Source: Acidicapsa acidisoli (GTDB taxonomy: Bacteria > Acidobacteriota > Terriglobia > Terriglobales > Acidobacteriaceae). Taken from it: a DNA stretch of 64,000 bases. The stretch spans positions 1,488,001 through 1,552,000 of the forward strand of contig NZ_JAGSYI010000002.1 in NCBI RefSeq assembly GCF_025685625.1, written 5' to 3'. Position 1 is the stretch's first letter; every line of letters begins with the position of its first letter. The notes beneath the pieces are model-generated. The model did not search any database, was not told where the DNA came from, and saw only the letters and a list, made by a program, of their open reading frames with translations. Position numbers and translations under genes: made by a program. Positions 1-8,799 of the stretch are shown one piece after another.

Positions 1-265
1 TGGCCGGCGCCTGCAGCAAAACAAACTCGGCATCGACCATTACGCGAGTCGAGATGTTGGCCCATTGGACCGGAACGCAAGGTTGGGGAACTGGCCCTCC
101 AGGTGTGGGTATCTGAAACAAACAACCTTCGACGGTCAACTGATCGCTCTCGGTGGCTACAAATTGTCCGTTGACCATAACTCGGCTTTGGCTGGGAGGT
201 ATGGTCACCGGAGCAACGTGAGGGCAATTCATCACCGCACCCGTATGCAAAATGAATCCCGGCAT
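1..265 (-). CDS. PAAR-like tip protein of the eCIS (partial, runs off the left edge)
   Basis: The start codon is at 265 and follows an AAGGAG ribosome site eight bases upstream. The visible 88 residues begin MPGFILHTGAVMNCPH and continue with a VMVNGQFVATESDQ-like segment, a Cys-containing stretch and a TRVMVDAEFVLLQ segment. This resembles the short PAAR-like proteins that cap the spike in contractile injection systems (Pvc10/Afp10 role). A short gap (266-281) separates it from the gpV-like spike gene, which fits a direct partnership at the tip. The 3' end lies outside the window. The family assignment comes from remembered pattern and from context; I am fairly sure of the role and less sure of the exact family. 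Confidence 0.75.
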   Translation of the reverse strand, partial: MPGFILHTGAVMNCPHVAPVTIPPSQSRVMVNGQFVATESDQLTVEGCLFQIPTPGGPVPQPCVPVQWANISTRVMVDAEFVLLQAPA

Positions 266-281
266 CGCTTGATCTCCTTCC

Positions 282-818
282 CTACTTCAGTACCGTGAGC
301 CCACCTGTGTTGATGTCTACGGCAGTGCCCATCAACGTGATCATCGCGCCTTTGCCGTTCGAGATCGTGATTCCTGCATCGTTGATGAGGATGGCTGCTC
401 CCGTATTCGAAATGATTGAAATACCTCCCGTAGGCCCCGGAACATCGCTTATGACAATCGAGTTCCCCAAATTGCTGCCAAGCACGATCGGAGGCGGTTC
501 GGGCGGCGCCGAATTTGCCAGGACCGGGACGTCCGCCGATGAACCGCGCCAACACCCCGTCCACATCGCGAAGTCGGAATCTCCCTGTTGGAATTCAATC
601 CATACTCCGGAACCGATCGGCGGAACGAAGTACAATCCCATGCCTGTTCCGGCAAGAGGGCTTGCCGACTCCGCCCAGATGCAGGGATCGGAGCCAAGTG
701 CGTCCGGCACACTGACGAGCAGCCTCCCTGATCGATCGGCATCCACATTGCTCTCGACCACTCCCTTGTACTTGCCATAGAACTTCCTTCTGCTGCTCGT
801 TCCTGTCGTCCCGCTCAT
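282..818 (-). CDS. Phage baseplate assembly protein V (gpV/gp5-like) eCIS spike protein
   Basis: This 178-residue protein starts MSGTTGTSSRRKFYGKYKG. The reading frame is open further upstream, but the ATG at 818 overlaps the stop of the preceding gene as ATGA, which decides the start. Residues about 10-90 look like the OB-fold of gpV/gp5 (KGVVESNVDADRSGRLLVSV, then a PIGSGVWIEFQQGDSD-like segment). The C-terminal half carries short Gly/Ile/Asn repeats (SIVISD, GISIISN, ITISNG) typical of a trimeric beta-helix needle. In Pvc/Afp systems the hub and this spike are often one protein (Pvc8/Afp8); here they are two adjacent genes. It is expected to trimerise and carry the PAAR-like tip. Confidence 0.88.
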   Translation of the reverse strand: MSGTTGTSSRRKFYGKYKGVVESNVDADRSGRLLVSVPDALGSDPCIWAESASPLAGTGMGLYFVPPIGSGVWIEFQQGDSDFAMWTGCWRGSSADVPVLANSAPPEPPPIVLGSNLGNSIVISDVPGPTGGISIISNTGAAILINDAGITISNGKGAMITLMGTAVDINTGGLTVLK

Positions 819-1936
819 GGCATCACCCTCGGTGTCAATGAAATCATCCCGTCGCGTCCAACGCTGAAGCTCTGCTTGTACTCGCCGCGTTTTATGTTGT
901 GGGTCACACTCTTCACGTAATAGAAGCCGTCGTACGCGACACCCGCACCTCGCACCGATACCAGTTGCCGCGACTTCAGGATGTGCCCGTATCGCAATAC
1001 ATCCAGTTGTCCTGTGCCGGATATCGAATCCGATGCCTCCGCGGTTTGCGCCATCCCCATAAGCAGCGCCTGCGTAGAAGTCCATTTGGATGAATCGGGA
1101 AGTGGTCCTTGCCGCAGCGGCATCGCCGGCCTTAGTGCAAGCGGCGGCCGCAAAATACCTATGTCCGGCACGGGAAGATCGATTGTGATTTTCGTAATTG
1201 GCTCGGTAACACCGACCGTCATCTGCTGTTTCGACAGTCCGTCATACGTGAAGCTGAGGGATTCAACATTGGTGTCCGCATCCATGTTCACGCTGAGTGC
1301 CGGTTGTGGCACCCCTATCCGAATTTCGGGTCCCCAATATGCAATGCTCATGCCGGGCAACGGGCCCGGTTCAATATAGAAGACGTAACCGGCTTCCTGC
1401 GCCAAAGCCTTCGCATAGTTAAGATCAGTGCCGGTCTGGATCGGAATTCTCTCCGTCGGACTTGGAATATCCAGAAGGACCGGCGGAATGGGAAGAGGAA
1501 CAATACCGTAAAGCACATAGTTCAAGCAGAGTAACGCAATACGCGCCTCCGCGGGCATTCCCGGATAACATGTGTTCTTCTCCTCCAGGTCCATCAGCAG
1601 GGAAAGATCTTGTCCGGTGATTGTCAACGTGGATTGCCCCGGCTCGTTGCTTGGCGTCACAGTATGCTGCGTAATGATGCCATCCATCAATACCGTCGGC
1701 ACATTATTTGTCGTAACTACAAGGATGACTCGTATCTTGGGATCGAAATAGCCTGCTGGAAGCATCGCTGTACTGAGCAGCGACTTTTTGCTGAGGGCAA
1801 AGGTGATCTGAAAACCACTCGCTTGCCCTGCTGCGGACGTCACCTGCGCGCTCAGCAGAGCGTCCATGACCGGTTGGGGCGCCGGCACTGGCACCACAGG
1901 ACCAACCAGCAGCGATAAGTAGAAGCCTCTAAGCAT
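815..1936 (-). CDS. Phage late control GpD-like hub protein of the eCIS
   Basis: The protein has 373 residues if translation starts at the ATG at 1936 (MLRGFYLSLLVGPVV). That start overlaps the stop of the LysM gene by 8 bp; the longer upstream extension is basic and unlikely. The sequence fits the GpD/VgrG-N hub family: an N-terminal beta domain with FQITFALSKKSLL, a DGIITQHTV and LTITGQDLSLLMDLEEK segment, a middle GTDLNYAKALAQEAGYVFYI stretch, and a C-terminal YDGFYYVKSVTHNIKRGEYKQ segment. The hub adapts the tube to the spike at the baseplate. The downstream gpV gene overlaps by ATGA, so the two products are probably translationally coupled. Confidence 0.88.
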   Translation of the reverse strand: MLRGFYLSLLVGPVVPVPAPQPVMDALLSAQVTSAAGQASGFQITFALSKKSLLSTAMLPAGYFDPKIRVILVVTTNNVPTVLMDGIITQHTVTPSNEPGQSTLTITGQDLSLLMDLEEKNTCYPGMPAEARIALLCLNYVLYGIVPLPIPPVLLDIPSPTERIPIQTGTDLNYAKALAQEAGYVFYIEPGPLPGMSIAYWGPEIRIGVPQPALSVNMDADTNVESLSFTYDGLSKQQMTVGVTEPITKITIDLPVPDIGILRPPLALRPAMPLRQGPLPDSSKWTSTQALLMGMAQTAEASDSISGTGQLDVLRYGHILKSRQLVSVRGAGVAYDGFYYVKSVTHNIKRGEYKQSFSVGRDGMISLTPRVMP

Positions 1937-2288
1937 TCGGCGACGTCGACATTCCTTGCGGCAAAGTGATACGAAGTTGCCGGCCAATGGTTTCGGTTAA
2001 CTCTTCCGGACGCATTGCGTTGTTTGCATCACAAAGCCTCCAGAATGCGGTGGGATCTCCCAGGTATTGATTTGCAATGTTGTCCAGTCTCTCGTCCTGC
2101 GTCACGGTGTGCATTTGAATCAGAGAAAACTGATCGGCAGAAGGCACAAATCGACGGGTCAGATAAATGATCGTAATACCAGCGGGCGTTTGCATCGTCG
2201 TCGTGGGCAAGCCGTAGTAACGGCTCGTGGCCGGATACAGCGTGGCCTGAACACTCACGGGGGTCAATAAGCTTTGAGCGCTACTCAT
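1929..2288 (-). CDS. LysM-domain eCIS baseplate protein
   Basis: This 119-residue protein contains a LysM-like segment in its second half: HTVTQDERLDNIANQYLG, then DPTAFWRLCDANN and a GRQLRITLP end. Small LysM proteins sit next to the tube-initiator gene in phage tails (gp53-like) and correspond to the LysM part of Pvc7/Afp7. The start at 2288 overlaps the upstream stop as ATGA. It probably joins tube and hub at the baseplate. The first 50 residues are not recognised. The role is inferred from family and gene order. Confidence 0.85.
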   Translation of the reverse strand: MSSAQSLLTPVSVQATLYPATSRYYGLPTTTMQTPAGITIIYLTRRFVPSADQFSLIQMHTVTQDERLDNIANQYLGDPTAFWRLCDANNAMRPEELTETIGRQLRITLPQGMSTSPNA

Positions 2289-2944
2289 GGAATTCCTCTC
2301 AATCCAAGTGCGCTAAGCGTACCTTGCGGACTCTTCGTTGCCAATTGCCCTTTCTGTTGCAGATAGGTCATAAACAAGCTGCCTCCCTTGTGCGCAAAAC
2401 CGAGGTCGTTTACTGTCAATACGCGCATTCCTAAACTCACCTTGGCGCGGATCGGATTCAAATTCGGATCAAACGCTTCTTCCGTGATGCTGAACTCCGT
2501 GAGTCGCACCGGCAACACGCGAATCTGGCTCCATACAAAAAGCGACAGCGGCGCTTCCATCGGGGCGATTTCCAACACGCCCATCTGCGCCTGCGAATCG
2601 TTGTCAAGCAATTGCTGGACGCTGGGATAGACCATGATTTCAAGCGCCGCGAGTTGCGGATAGATTCCCAATTGCGCAACCGTGCTGGTGGGAGTCGCGA
2701 CCTCCATCTGATCCGTCGCATCAATCTCGGCTTCGAGCTTAATCGTTTCCAGCGGCGGTGCTTTCAGCCGCAAAGCCTCCAGCCGGTCTCCCGGCTCCGG
2801 ACCGATTCCCTGCAACTGCAGTGAACGCGTCAGCGTGTCGGGGTTATACTGCAGCACGATCGTCTGCACAGGCATACCCGTGTCGGGATCAAGCAGGACG
2901 ATTCCGCCCTTCAGCAATTGCGGAGATCTGGGAAAACTCGTCAT
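2285..2944 (-). CDS. Contractile injection system tube protein (CIS_tube family, Pvc7/Afp7-like N-terminal part)
   Basis: A 219-residue protein with the typical opening of this family: a GGIVLLDPDTGMPVQTIVLQ segment followed by a YNPDTLTRSLQLQ motif. A later LKAPPLETIKLEAEIDATDQ segment and a C-terminal PIRAKVSLGMRVLTVNDLG segment also fit. It is thought to form the first ring of the inner tube on the baseplate. The downstream LysM gene overlaps by ATGA; together the two resemble one split Pvc7/Afp7. A gap of 76 bp separates it from the DUF4157 gene, the largest gap in this operon. Confidence 0.85.
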   Translation of the reverse strand: MTSFPRSPQLLKGGIVLLDPDTGMPVQTIVLQYNPDTLTRSLQLQGIGPEPGDRLEALRLKAPPLETIKLEAEIDATDQMEVATPTSTVAQLGIYPQLAALEIMVYPSVQQLLDNDSQAQMGVLEIAPMEAPLSLFVWSQIRVLPVRLTEFSITEEAFDPNLNPIRAKVSLGMRVLTVNDLGFAHKGGSLFMTYLQQKGQLATKSPQGTLSALGLRGIP

Positions 2945-3020
2945 GGAGTCATCCTTTCCTCCGTGGCGGTCGCTGTCGCAGACACCGAATTGACTGGCTC
3001 TCGTTCATCTTTCTCCGGGG

Positions 3021-4172
3021 TTACGCGTACAGGCTGCCTTTCGGCAAGGTTCCATTCGGGGCATCGTTGTATTCAGGAGCTTCGCGAGGTGGTGCTGTCA
3101 ACGTGAGAAAGCAGAGCTCTATCAATGCGTCGAAAATTGACTTGGTTAACTCAAGCCATACCTCGCCGCCAAGCGGATTGACTTGCCCATGCCAAATCCG
3201 CTGCTGAAGCTTGTATTGCTCGAACGTCATGAACCGCGGCATTCGCTCCTTGCCGCTGAGCTGAAGCTGATGACACGTGGGGATGCGGAAGTTTTTAGCA
3301 GCCTGCGCCGTTCCCGATCCTGCACCCACAGCCTTTCTCAACATTCCTGGAATCTCATCCAGGGTGACAACTTTATCCTTGCCGCCAATCAGGACGTGGT
3401 ACTGTCCGGACGCATCGCGCCTCAGTCCAATGGTAGGTTTCGGTACCAGCGGCGTATTCGAAGGTCCCGATACACTCACGCTTACACTGCCGCGTTCAAG
3501 GTCCACTGTCAGGTCAAGGCCGCCGGTGGTTGGGGGCGGTCCCGGTTGACTTGGCTGACGCTGAAGAATAGCTCTGTCCGCTGAACCCGAAAGCAGTGAC
3601 TCACCGGATGCTCCATGGCTCTGCATGATCCAGGAGCTCGTATTGTCGGCAGCGCGCTCTTGTGGCGAATCGCTGTCCCCTACACGCAAATCGCCTGCCG
3701 CCTGCACCGTACCCGAGGACTGTTGCACGACGTGCGCCAATTCGTGGGCAATGAGCTTGCGCCCTTCATGCGTTCTTGAAGCGTACTGTCCGCGATCAAA
3801 AACCAGCTTGCTACCGACTGTGTAGGCCGCAGCATTGACGCTCCTTGCGGACTCGGCCGCTAGTTCGTCGCTGTGCACGCGAACCCGGCTGAAATCCCGG
3901 CCGAAGCGTGATTCCATAAAGCTGCGCGTCGGAGCATCAAGAGCCTCGCCAGGAGAACGCAATACCTCGTGCACGATCCGAGGCGCTGCTGGTTGTGCCA
4001 ACTGAGCTGTCGGGCTTCTCTGCAATGTCAGGTGCTTCTTTTTGCACTCATCGCACTTCCCTCCCATCGCCTGTTGTCCACACGCACACTTCCGCTGCAG
4101 TATCCAACCCTGCGATTGGGATGGAATGAATGCGTTGAAATGAACTGCTCGCGCGACAGGGCCTTCTCTCAT
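3021..4172 (-). CDS. eCIS-associated DUF4157 protein with a metal-binding N-terminus
   Basis: The 383-residue frame starts at the ATG at 4172, which overlaps the upstream stop as ATGA; the open frame before it is only a shadow of the small gene upstream. Residues 29-43 carry a CACGQQ...CDEC pattern that could bind zinc. Residues 77-160 are a DUF4157 domain: a segment like RSPGEALDAPTRSFMESRFG, then FSRVRVHSD and the HELAHVVQQ motif (HExxH at 143-147). DUF4157 is a marker of eCIS loci and occurs in structural-locus proteins and in cargo. The C-terminal 200 residues (beta-rich, then KERMPRFMTFEQYKLQQR) are not recognised. It may be a cargo or a loading factor. Cleavage activity is possible from the motif but unproven. 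Confidence 0.85.
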   Translation of the reverse strand: MREGPVARAVHFNAFIPSQSQGWILQRKCACGQQAMGGKCDECKKKHLTLQRSPTAQLAQPAAPRIVHEVLRSPGEALDAPTRSFMESRFGRDFSRVRVHSDELAAESARSVNAAAYTVGSKLVFDRGQYASRTHEGRKLIAHELAHVVQQSSGTVQAAGDLRVGDSDSPQERAADNTSSWIMQSHGASGESLLSGSADRAILQRQPSQPGPPPTTGGLDLTVDLERGSVSVSVSGPSNTPLVPKPTIGLRRDASGQYHVLIGGKDKVVTLDEIPGMLRKAVGAGSGTAQAAKNFRIPTCHQLQLSGKERMPRFMTFEQYKLQQRIWHGQVNPLGGEVWLELTKSIFDALIELCFLTLTAPPREAPEYNDAPNGTLPKGSLYA

Positions 4173-4432
4173 CTGGACTTTCCAATGCCTCCATAGACCG
4201 ACTTCGCGATCTGTGTTCCAAGCATTCGCGGCGTTGAGTTGCGAGCGGGTTGGAACGCCCCTGCCCGCACTCGTTGAACAACCTGTCCCTGCCGAAACTC
4301 CTGGCTGACGCCATTGGCCTTTATCAGTCGGCCCAGTTCTGCCTCCACTGCAGCCTTGACCGCCGCTCCCTGTGAACCCGGTAGCTGAATTCCCTCCAGT
4401 ACCAGCCGGTCGATGTGCAATTTCACGTTCAT
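4169..4432 (-). CDS. Small conserved-looking eCIS protein of unknown function
   Basis: This 87-residue protein starts MNVKLHIDRLVLEGIQLPG. It overlaps both neighbours by ATGA (AAA ATPase upstream, DUF4157 protein downstream), so it is clearly part of the operon. The N-terminus has a beta-strand-like IDRLVLEGI segment followed by a helix (GAAVKAAVEAELGRLIKANG), and the C-terminus is basic. Similar very short genes are often seen between the ATPase and DUF4157 genes of eCIS loci. I do not recognise a domain and assign no function. Confidence 0.75.
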   Translation of the reverse strand: MNVKLHIDRLVLEGIQLPGSQGAAVKAAVEAELGRLIKANGVSQEFRQGQVVQRVRAGAFQPARNSTPRMLGTQIAKSVYGGIGKSR

Positions 4433-6471
4433 GCCACTTCTCCCGTAGTCTCAAGACAACGAAAATCCGCTTCGTTCACCGCTCGATCCATCTTGATCAA
4501 TTCGCTGCGAATGGACTGAAGCACCATGCTCATCGTCACCCGCTTTCCTGCCTGCGCGGCCAAAAAAGCTGCATTGATCGCCGCATTGTGAACGCTGCCG
4601 CCAGTCAGGTTCACACGGGCCAGACGATCGTAGTCGAGATCATCGACTGGAGTCTGCGACGGAAAGGCCTTGCGCCACATACGTCGTCGATCGGCCAGGT
4701 TAGGGAAGGGGAAGTTCACGATAAACCGAAGTCGCCGTGTGAATGCCATATCTAGTGCGCTCCGCATATTCGTTGCCAGAATGGCCAGCCCACAGTAGGC
4801 TTCCATGCGCTGTAGCAGGTAGTTGACCTCGATGTTCGCATATCGATCATGGCTATCCTTCACTTCGCTGCGCTTCCCGAACAGCGCATCGGCTTCGTCA
4901 AAAAACAGGATGGCTCCGCCATCTTCTGCTGCATCAAAAAGCCGCCGAAGATTCTTTTCAGTCTCGCCGATGTATTTGCTTACCACTGCCGAAAGATCAA
5001 TGCGATAGAGGTTCAGGCGAAGATCATTGGCAATGACTTCGGCCGCCATGGTTTTGCCCGTGCCGCTTTCTCCCGCGAATAATGCGCTGATCCCAAGGCC
5101 CCGATTCATGCGGCGGCCAAATCCCCAGTCGTTGTATACCTTGCTTCGCTGGTTCACCTGCGCTGCAACTTGATGCAGCAACATCATCTCTTCCTCAGGC
5201 AACACAATGTCATCCCATGTTGCCTTGGGATCCAGCCGCAGGGCCAATGCATCGAGGTGCGGACGCACGCGCACTCGACAGGCATCCCAAAGTTTCTGTG
5301 AATAGGATGTATCCGTCGAGTCCGTCTCGGAGACAGCCATCTGTCCAATTTGAGAGATGTCGGAAAGATTGAGGCTGAACTGACCGGATAGCGCTCCCGG
5401 AATCTTACTGCCCTTGGGACCAATCACACTCTCCCACGCACACTTCTGTTCTTCCTGCGTGGGCTTGGAAACCTCGATGGTCCACGAAGCGCGGCCCGGG
5501 CGAGGCAGAGTCTCACGAACTGCCAGAAGCAGGAAACCATCACAACGTGCCAGCAGCCTGCGCATGGCCGTCGCCTGCGGCTCAGAGTCCATCTCCTGCG
5601 CGTCCAGGTAAAGTGCAAGAGGCAGAAGTAGATTCTCTCTTCTCCAAAGACGCGCGAACGCCTCCAGGTCTGTCGGTTGGGTCGGCACTGCTTCGCAGGA
5701 AATTCGATAGAGACGAAGTCTCGCGTCTGCGGCCGCATGCAAGGCCACTGTTTGTTTGCTTAAGGCGTCGGGCCCAGACAGTTGCACAATCGGTCGCGCC
5801 CCCATTTCCAGTGGACGCATCCAGCTTTGCACGATCTGTTCCACAACCTGTCTCTGCGAAGGCGCGAGATCTGAGGCGGGACCTGCATATCCGGCAGGGG
5901 TTAGATAGGGGGCCAGACGGTCATCAAGATAGTTCAGACCTTTGAGATACCCGACAACGCGCTCATCTGCGCGCAAAGCACACATTGTCAAAGGTTCCGC
6001 ACCGGGCTGGTTGATCTCAATCAGCTTCCAATAGCGCAAGGGACGCTCGGGTGAAAAGGAATCCCATGCAGGTTCATCAAAGATTGAAAGCGCCAGCGCG
6101 AATGTGGGATGGGGCAGCCCGAAGTTCGACTTGGACTTTGCACAGAGCGCCGAGATGCCCGGATCGAACTCCGCTGCCGCGCACAAGAGCAGCACATTCT
6201 TTTCAAAGCTTGAGAGGCCCAGGTTCTCGCACAAAATCGTTAGAGACGGGAAGAACGTCTCACCTGGCTCGATTGATACCTCCTGCTCTACGAAATGATC
6301 CAGGGTTTCGACTGGTTCATTCGGCAAATCATCGGGGGTTTTCCGATTTTCACGACTCCCTCTCGCCGCGGAATCATCCTTCTGAATATTGTTCAACCGC
6401 AGACGCAGCCACTCCAAAGCTGCCGACAAATAGCGCGCGTTGGCGTCTTCCCATGCTCTAGCATCCATCAT
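4429..6471 (-). CDS. AAA+ ATPase of the eCIS (Pvc15/Afp15-like)
   Basis: A 680-residue protein with a C-terminal AAA+ domain: Walker A GESGTGKT at 467-474, Walker B ILFFDEAD at 521-528, then a sensor-like LAILATNMRSALDMAFTRRL stretch. Residues about 225-330 resemble a degenerate second nucleotide-binding fold (IVQLSGPDALSKQTVALHAA) that lacks a good Walker A. This two-part layout fits the Pvc15/Afp15 ATPases that most eCIS loci carry. They are thought to load cargo or to help assembly or sheath recycling, in the cytoplasm of the producing cell. The start at 6471 overlaps the DUF4255 gene as ATGA. Family and role class are well supported. Confidence 0.93.
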   Translation of the reverse strand: MMDARAWEDANARYLSAALEWLRLRLNNIQKDDSAARGSRENRKTPDDLPNEPVETLDHFVEQEVSIEPGETFFPSLTILCENLGLSSFEKNVLLLCAAAEFDPGISALCAKSKSNFGLPHPTFALALSIFDEPAWDSFSPERPLRYWKLIEINQPGAEPLTMCALRADERVVGYLKGLNYLDDRLAPYLTPAGYAGPASDLAPSQRQVVEQIVQSWMRPLEMGARPIVQLSGPDALSKQTVALHAAADARLRLYRISCEAVPTQPTDLEAFARLWRRENLLLPLALYLDAQEMDSEPQATAMRRLLARCDGFLLLAVRETLPRPGRASWTIEVSKPTQEEQKCAWESVIGPKGSKIPGALSGQFSLNLSDISQIGQMAVSETDSTDTSYSQKLWDACRVRVRPHLDALALRLDPKATWDDIVLPEEEMMLLHQVAAQVNQRSKVYNDWGFGRRMNRGLGISALFAGESGTGKTMAAEVIANDLRLNLYRIDLSAVVSKYIGETEKNLRRLFDAAEDGGAILFFDEADALFGKRSEVKDSHDRYANIEVNYLLQRMEAYCGLAILATNMRSALDMAFTRRLRFIVNFPFPNLADRRRMWRKAFPSQTPVDDLDYDRLARVNLTGGSVHNAAINAAFLAAQAGKRVTMSMVLQSIRSELIKMDRAVNEADFRCLETTGEVA

Positions 6472-7727
6472 GGAATCGTGACCTTTTGCGACGCATCAAA
6501 TTCTGGAATTGCGGTCGTACGATCCACCAGCTGACTATCCACTCCATCCACGCGCAGGCGGATAAAGTAAGTTCCCGGATCCACGCCAGTTATGACGAAA
6601 CTGAGCTGGCTCGTCTGATTCGCCACCGGCGAAGATTGAATCTCCTGGCTTCCCACCATCAGAGCCACCCGCTGCTCTGGACGCACTTCAGGGGAGCACG
6701 TAAGACTGCACGTGACCACGCCGTTCTTGGCACGCTTGGCCTTCATTGGAAGCTTAGTCGTGATTGCCGGAGACAACGCGAGCGGCATCGCATTGCTCGT
6801 TTGATCGATTTGCCCCTTGTTGCTGATCACCACGCTTACCATGTAAGCGCCCGCGGGCCAGATAGCTGGATCATTCGGCGCAGGCGCGCCAGCTTGTACA
6901 TCGCTGCGAAGGAGAACCGTAATTTCTGTGTCCGTTGCTGTCGAAGCACTCACTGTAAGCGGCGTGGTTAAGAGCGGGTGTGAAAACTGAACGCTGATCT
7001 GGTTGCCGCTCAACTTGTAGCCTGTGAGCGTCAGTGTATCTCCAAGCTGCGCCGTAGTCTGGTTCGGTGGCAAAACAATTTGCTCGAGCGTAGGAAATGG
7101 CGAGAGCAGATTTGTTTGTGATTGAATGCCGCTATCGCCCTGTCCCCGTTGCAGTACCGGCAAAGCAGCCACCACCGCGCGCGAGCTCTCAATCAGCACC
7201 ACTGCCGCCTCGTATGCAACGGACAATCGATATTGTGTCTGGAAGCCCGTCCATAGTTTGGCAATCTCCTCCACCGAAAAGGGCTGCAAGGTAAATCGGA
7301 CCCGTTCGAGTTGAAGCCAAAGATCGTTATTGGCAAGGGCCGTCTTAATCTCGTCGGAACTCAGCAACGGATGATCATTTAAACAGGCCATCGCCCTTCC
7401 CATCAGTTGATGGCTAAAGGGGCGCTGGGTATCGTTGTCCCGTCCAAACGCTGTAATCAGGTAATAAAGATTCAATCCTAATGGAGGCTGCGCTATTTCT
7501 CCCGGTTTTACGCGACCAGGCATGTCCATATTCCGCCACGCGCCGCTGGGCAAAACATGATAGAGAAAGATGTTTACCTGGTTCGCAGTGTTTCCATTCA
7601 CGCGGGCTCGGTCCAACGGCTGCATCGTGACAACGGTATCCGCCAGATCTGGGTCAGCCGTCACTCCCGCCGTCAGCAGATTGCGCAGCGTGGCCGTGAC
7701 CGCGGCGATGGCGAGCGGATTACTCAT
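6468..7727 (-). CDS. DUF4255 cap/terminator protein of the eCIS (Pvc16/Afp16-like)
   Basis: The start is the ATG at 7727 (MSNPLAIAAVTATLRNLL), which overlaps the upstream stop by 8 bp; the earlier in-frame start would run through the previous gene. Residues about 5-190 match the DUF4255 pattern: an AVTATLRNLL helix, NQVNIFLYHVLPSGAWRN, then LNLYYLITAFG and HQLMGRAM. Pvc16/Afp16 caps the distal end of tube and sheath and fixes particle length. Residues about 220-419 look like added Ig/IPT-like beta domains (LTLTGYKLSGNQISVQF; YFIRLRVDGVDSQLV). Such extensions are common in non-Pvc eCIS and might decorate the cap end. Confidence 0.9.
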   Translation of the reverse strand: MSNPLAIAAVTATLRNLLTAGVTADPDLADTVVTMQPLDRARVNGNTANQVNIFLYHVLPSGAWRNMDMPGRVKPGEIAQPPLGLNLYYLITAFGRDNDTQRPFSHQLMGRAMACLNDHPLLSSDEIKTALANNDLWLQLERVRFTLQPFSVEEIAKLWTGFQTQYRLSVAYEAAVVLIESSRAVVAALPVLQRGQGDSGIQSQTNLLSPFPTLEQIVLPPNQTTAQLGDTLTLTGYKLSGNQISVQFSHPLLTTPLTVSASTATDTEITVLLRSDVQAGAPAPNDPAIWPAGAYMVSVVISNKGQIDQTSNAMPLALSPAITTKLPMKAKRAKNGVVTCSLTCSPEVRPEQRVALMVGSQEIQSSPVANQTSQLSFVITGVDPGTYFIRLRVDGVDSQLVDRTTAIPEFDASQKVTIP

Positions 7728-8799
7728 GGCGACTCTTCCCCGAACGTCTTCGCAGATATTCTTCCAGAGAAGGCACAGCTGAAGACGTTGGACCAGGCTG
7801 CCTGTGTTCCGCAACCGCTGCGGCGCGTACCTCGATCCTGCCGATGGTCACCTCAATCACCGGTTCGCGTGCTGGTTGCCGCTGTTCATGAAAACCGGCA
7901 CGCGTCTCACGCGGCTCAAGTTGTCGCAAAGAAGGAATCGGTACGAGAGTTACTGCCTCTATATCGCGTCTCAAATAATTCTCACCCTCCTCAGAAGACG
8001 GCCGATTTACGACCGGAACTTGAGGAGTATCTTCATGCGGAGGGGGTGACGCTGGAGTCGCAGTCATCGCGGACCTTCCCACCTCCTTTCCCGAAATACC
8101 GCGCGGCGACGGAACATTATTTCCAGAGATTATTTGCCTCTCCTCTTCGTGTCGCGCGGGCTGATCTAGCTGCGACGCCTCCTTTACTCTCCCCGACATG
8201 GTTTCCACGACGCGCTCAAGCCTTGTGGCCACATTTACCACTGGCACTTCATCCTTCAGCGGTGAAGGTACCCGGTGCAGTATCGTCTTCTCAGCCAGCT
8301 CCGCTTTCGCTTCTGACGAGACATGGGGCGGGATTCGTTTCTGCCCGGCTGCCGGAGCTTCGCGCTCCCGCACCCAAGAGTCATTACGTGTCGCGACACC
8401 TTCCGCGCTCACCGGCAAATCTTGTCCATCAAGCGGTGTTCTCTCCGACACGTGCGGCGCAGACAAGGCTTCGCCAACGGGTTTTGATGGAACCGACACT
8501 TCTCGCCTTGCCACGGGAGGCATCACTTGGCTGGCCAGTTTCACCGGCAGAGTATCTGCAGCCGCCATTTGCACATTCTCCGAGGATGGGGGCGGTTCAG
8601 CGCGGATCGAGTCTGTTCTTGAATTCTCCTGCCCAAGCTGCAACGGCGTCTCCCTGGCATGACTCTCTAGTTCCGTCATCGAAGTTGGAGTCCACCCCGG
8701 CTCCGCCGACGCGGGTCCGAAAATCGAGACAGTGTGAGGCTGCAGCGCTGCCTGGTGCTGAAAGGTCCGGGACAACAGATTGGAAAGATAGCCGCTCAT
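7720..8799 (-). CDS. Disordered eCIS linker protein of unknown function
   Basis: The start is the ATG at 8799 (MSGYLSNLLSRTFQHQ), overlapping the upstream stop as ATGA. The 359-residue product is rich in Pro, Ser, Glu and Arg, with no clear folded core. Only the two ends look structured: an N-terminal amphipathic helix, and a C-terminal beta motif VIEVTIGRIEVRAA followed by VPSLEEYLRRRSGKSRHE. Proteins of this type, with a variable middle and a VTIGRIEVRA-like tail, recur in eCIS operons between the chaperone and DUF4255 genes. The layout suggests a flexible connector or scaffold, but that is inference. No enzymatic motif is visible. Confidence 0.75.
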   Translation of the reverse strand: MSGYLSNLLSRTFQHQAALQPHTVSIFGPASAEPGWTPTSMTELESHARETPLQLGQENSRTDSIRAEPPPSSENVQMAAADTLPVKLASQVMPPVARREVSVPSKPVGEALSAPHVSERTPLDGQDLPVSAEGVATRNDSWVREREAPAAGQKRIPPHVSSEAKAELAEKTILHRVPSPLKDEVPVVNVATRLERVVETMSGRVKEASQLDQPARHEEERQIISGNNVPSPRGISGKEVGRSAMTATPASPPPHEDTPQVPVVNRPSSEEGENYLRRDIEAVTLVPIPSLRQLEPRETRAGFHEQRQPAREPVIEVTIGRIEVRAAAVAEHRQPGPTSSAVPSLEEYLRRRSGKSRHE

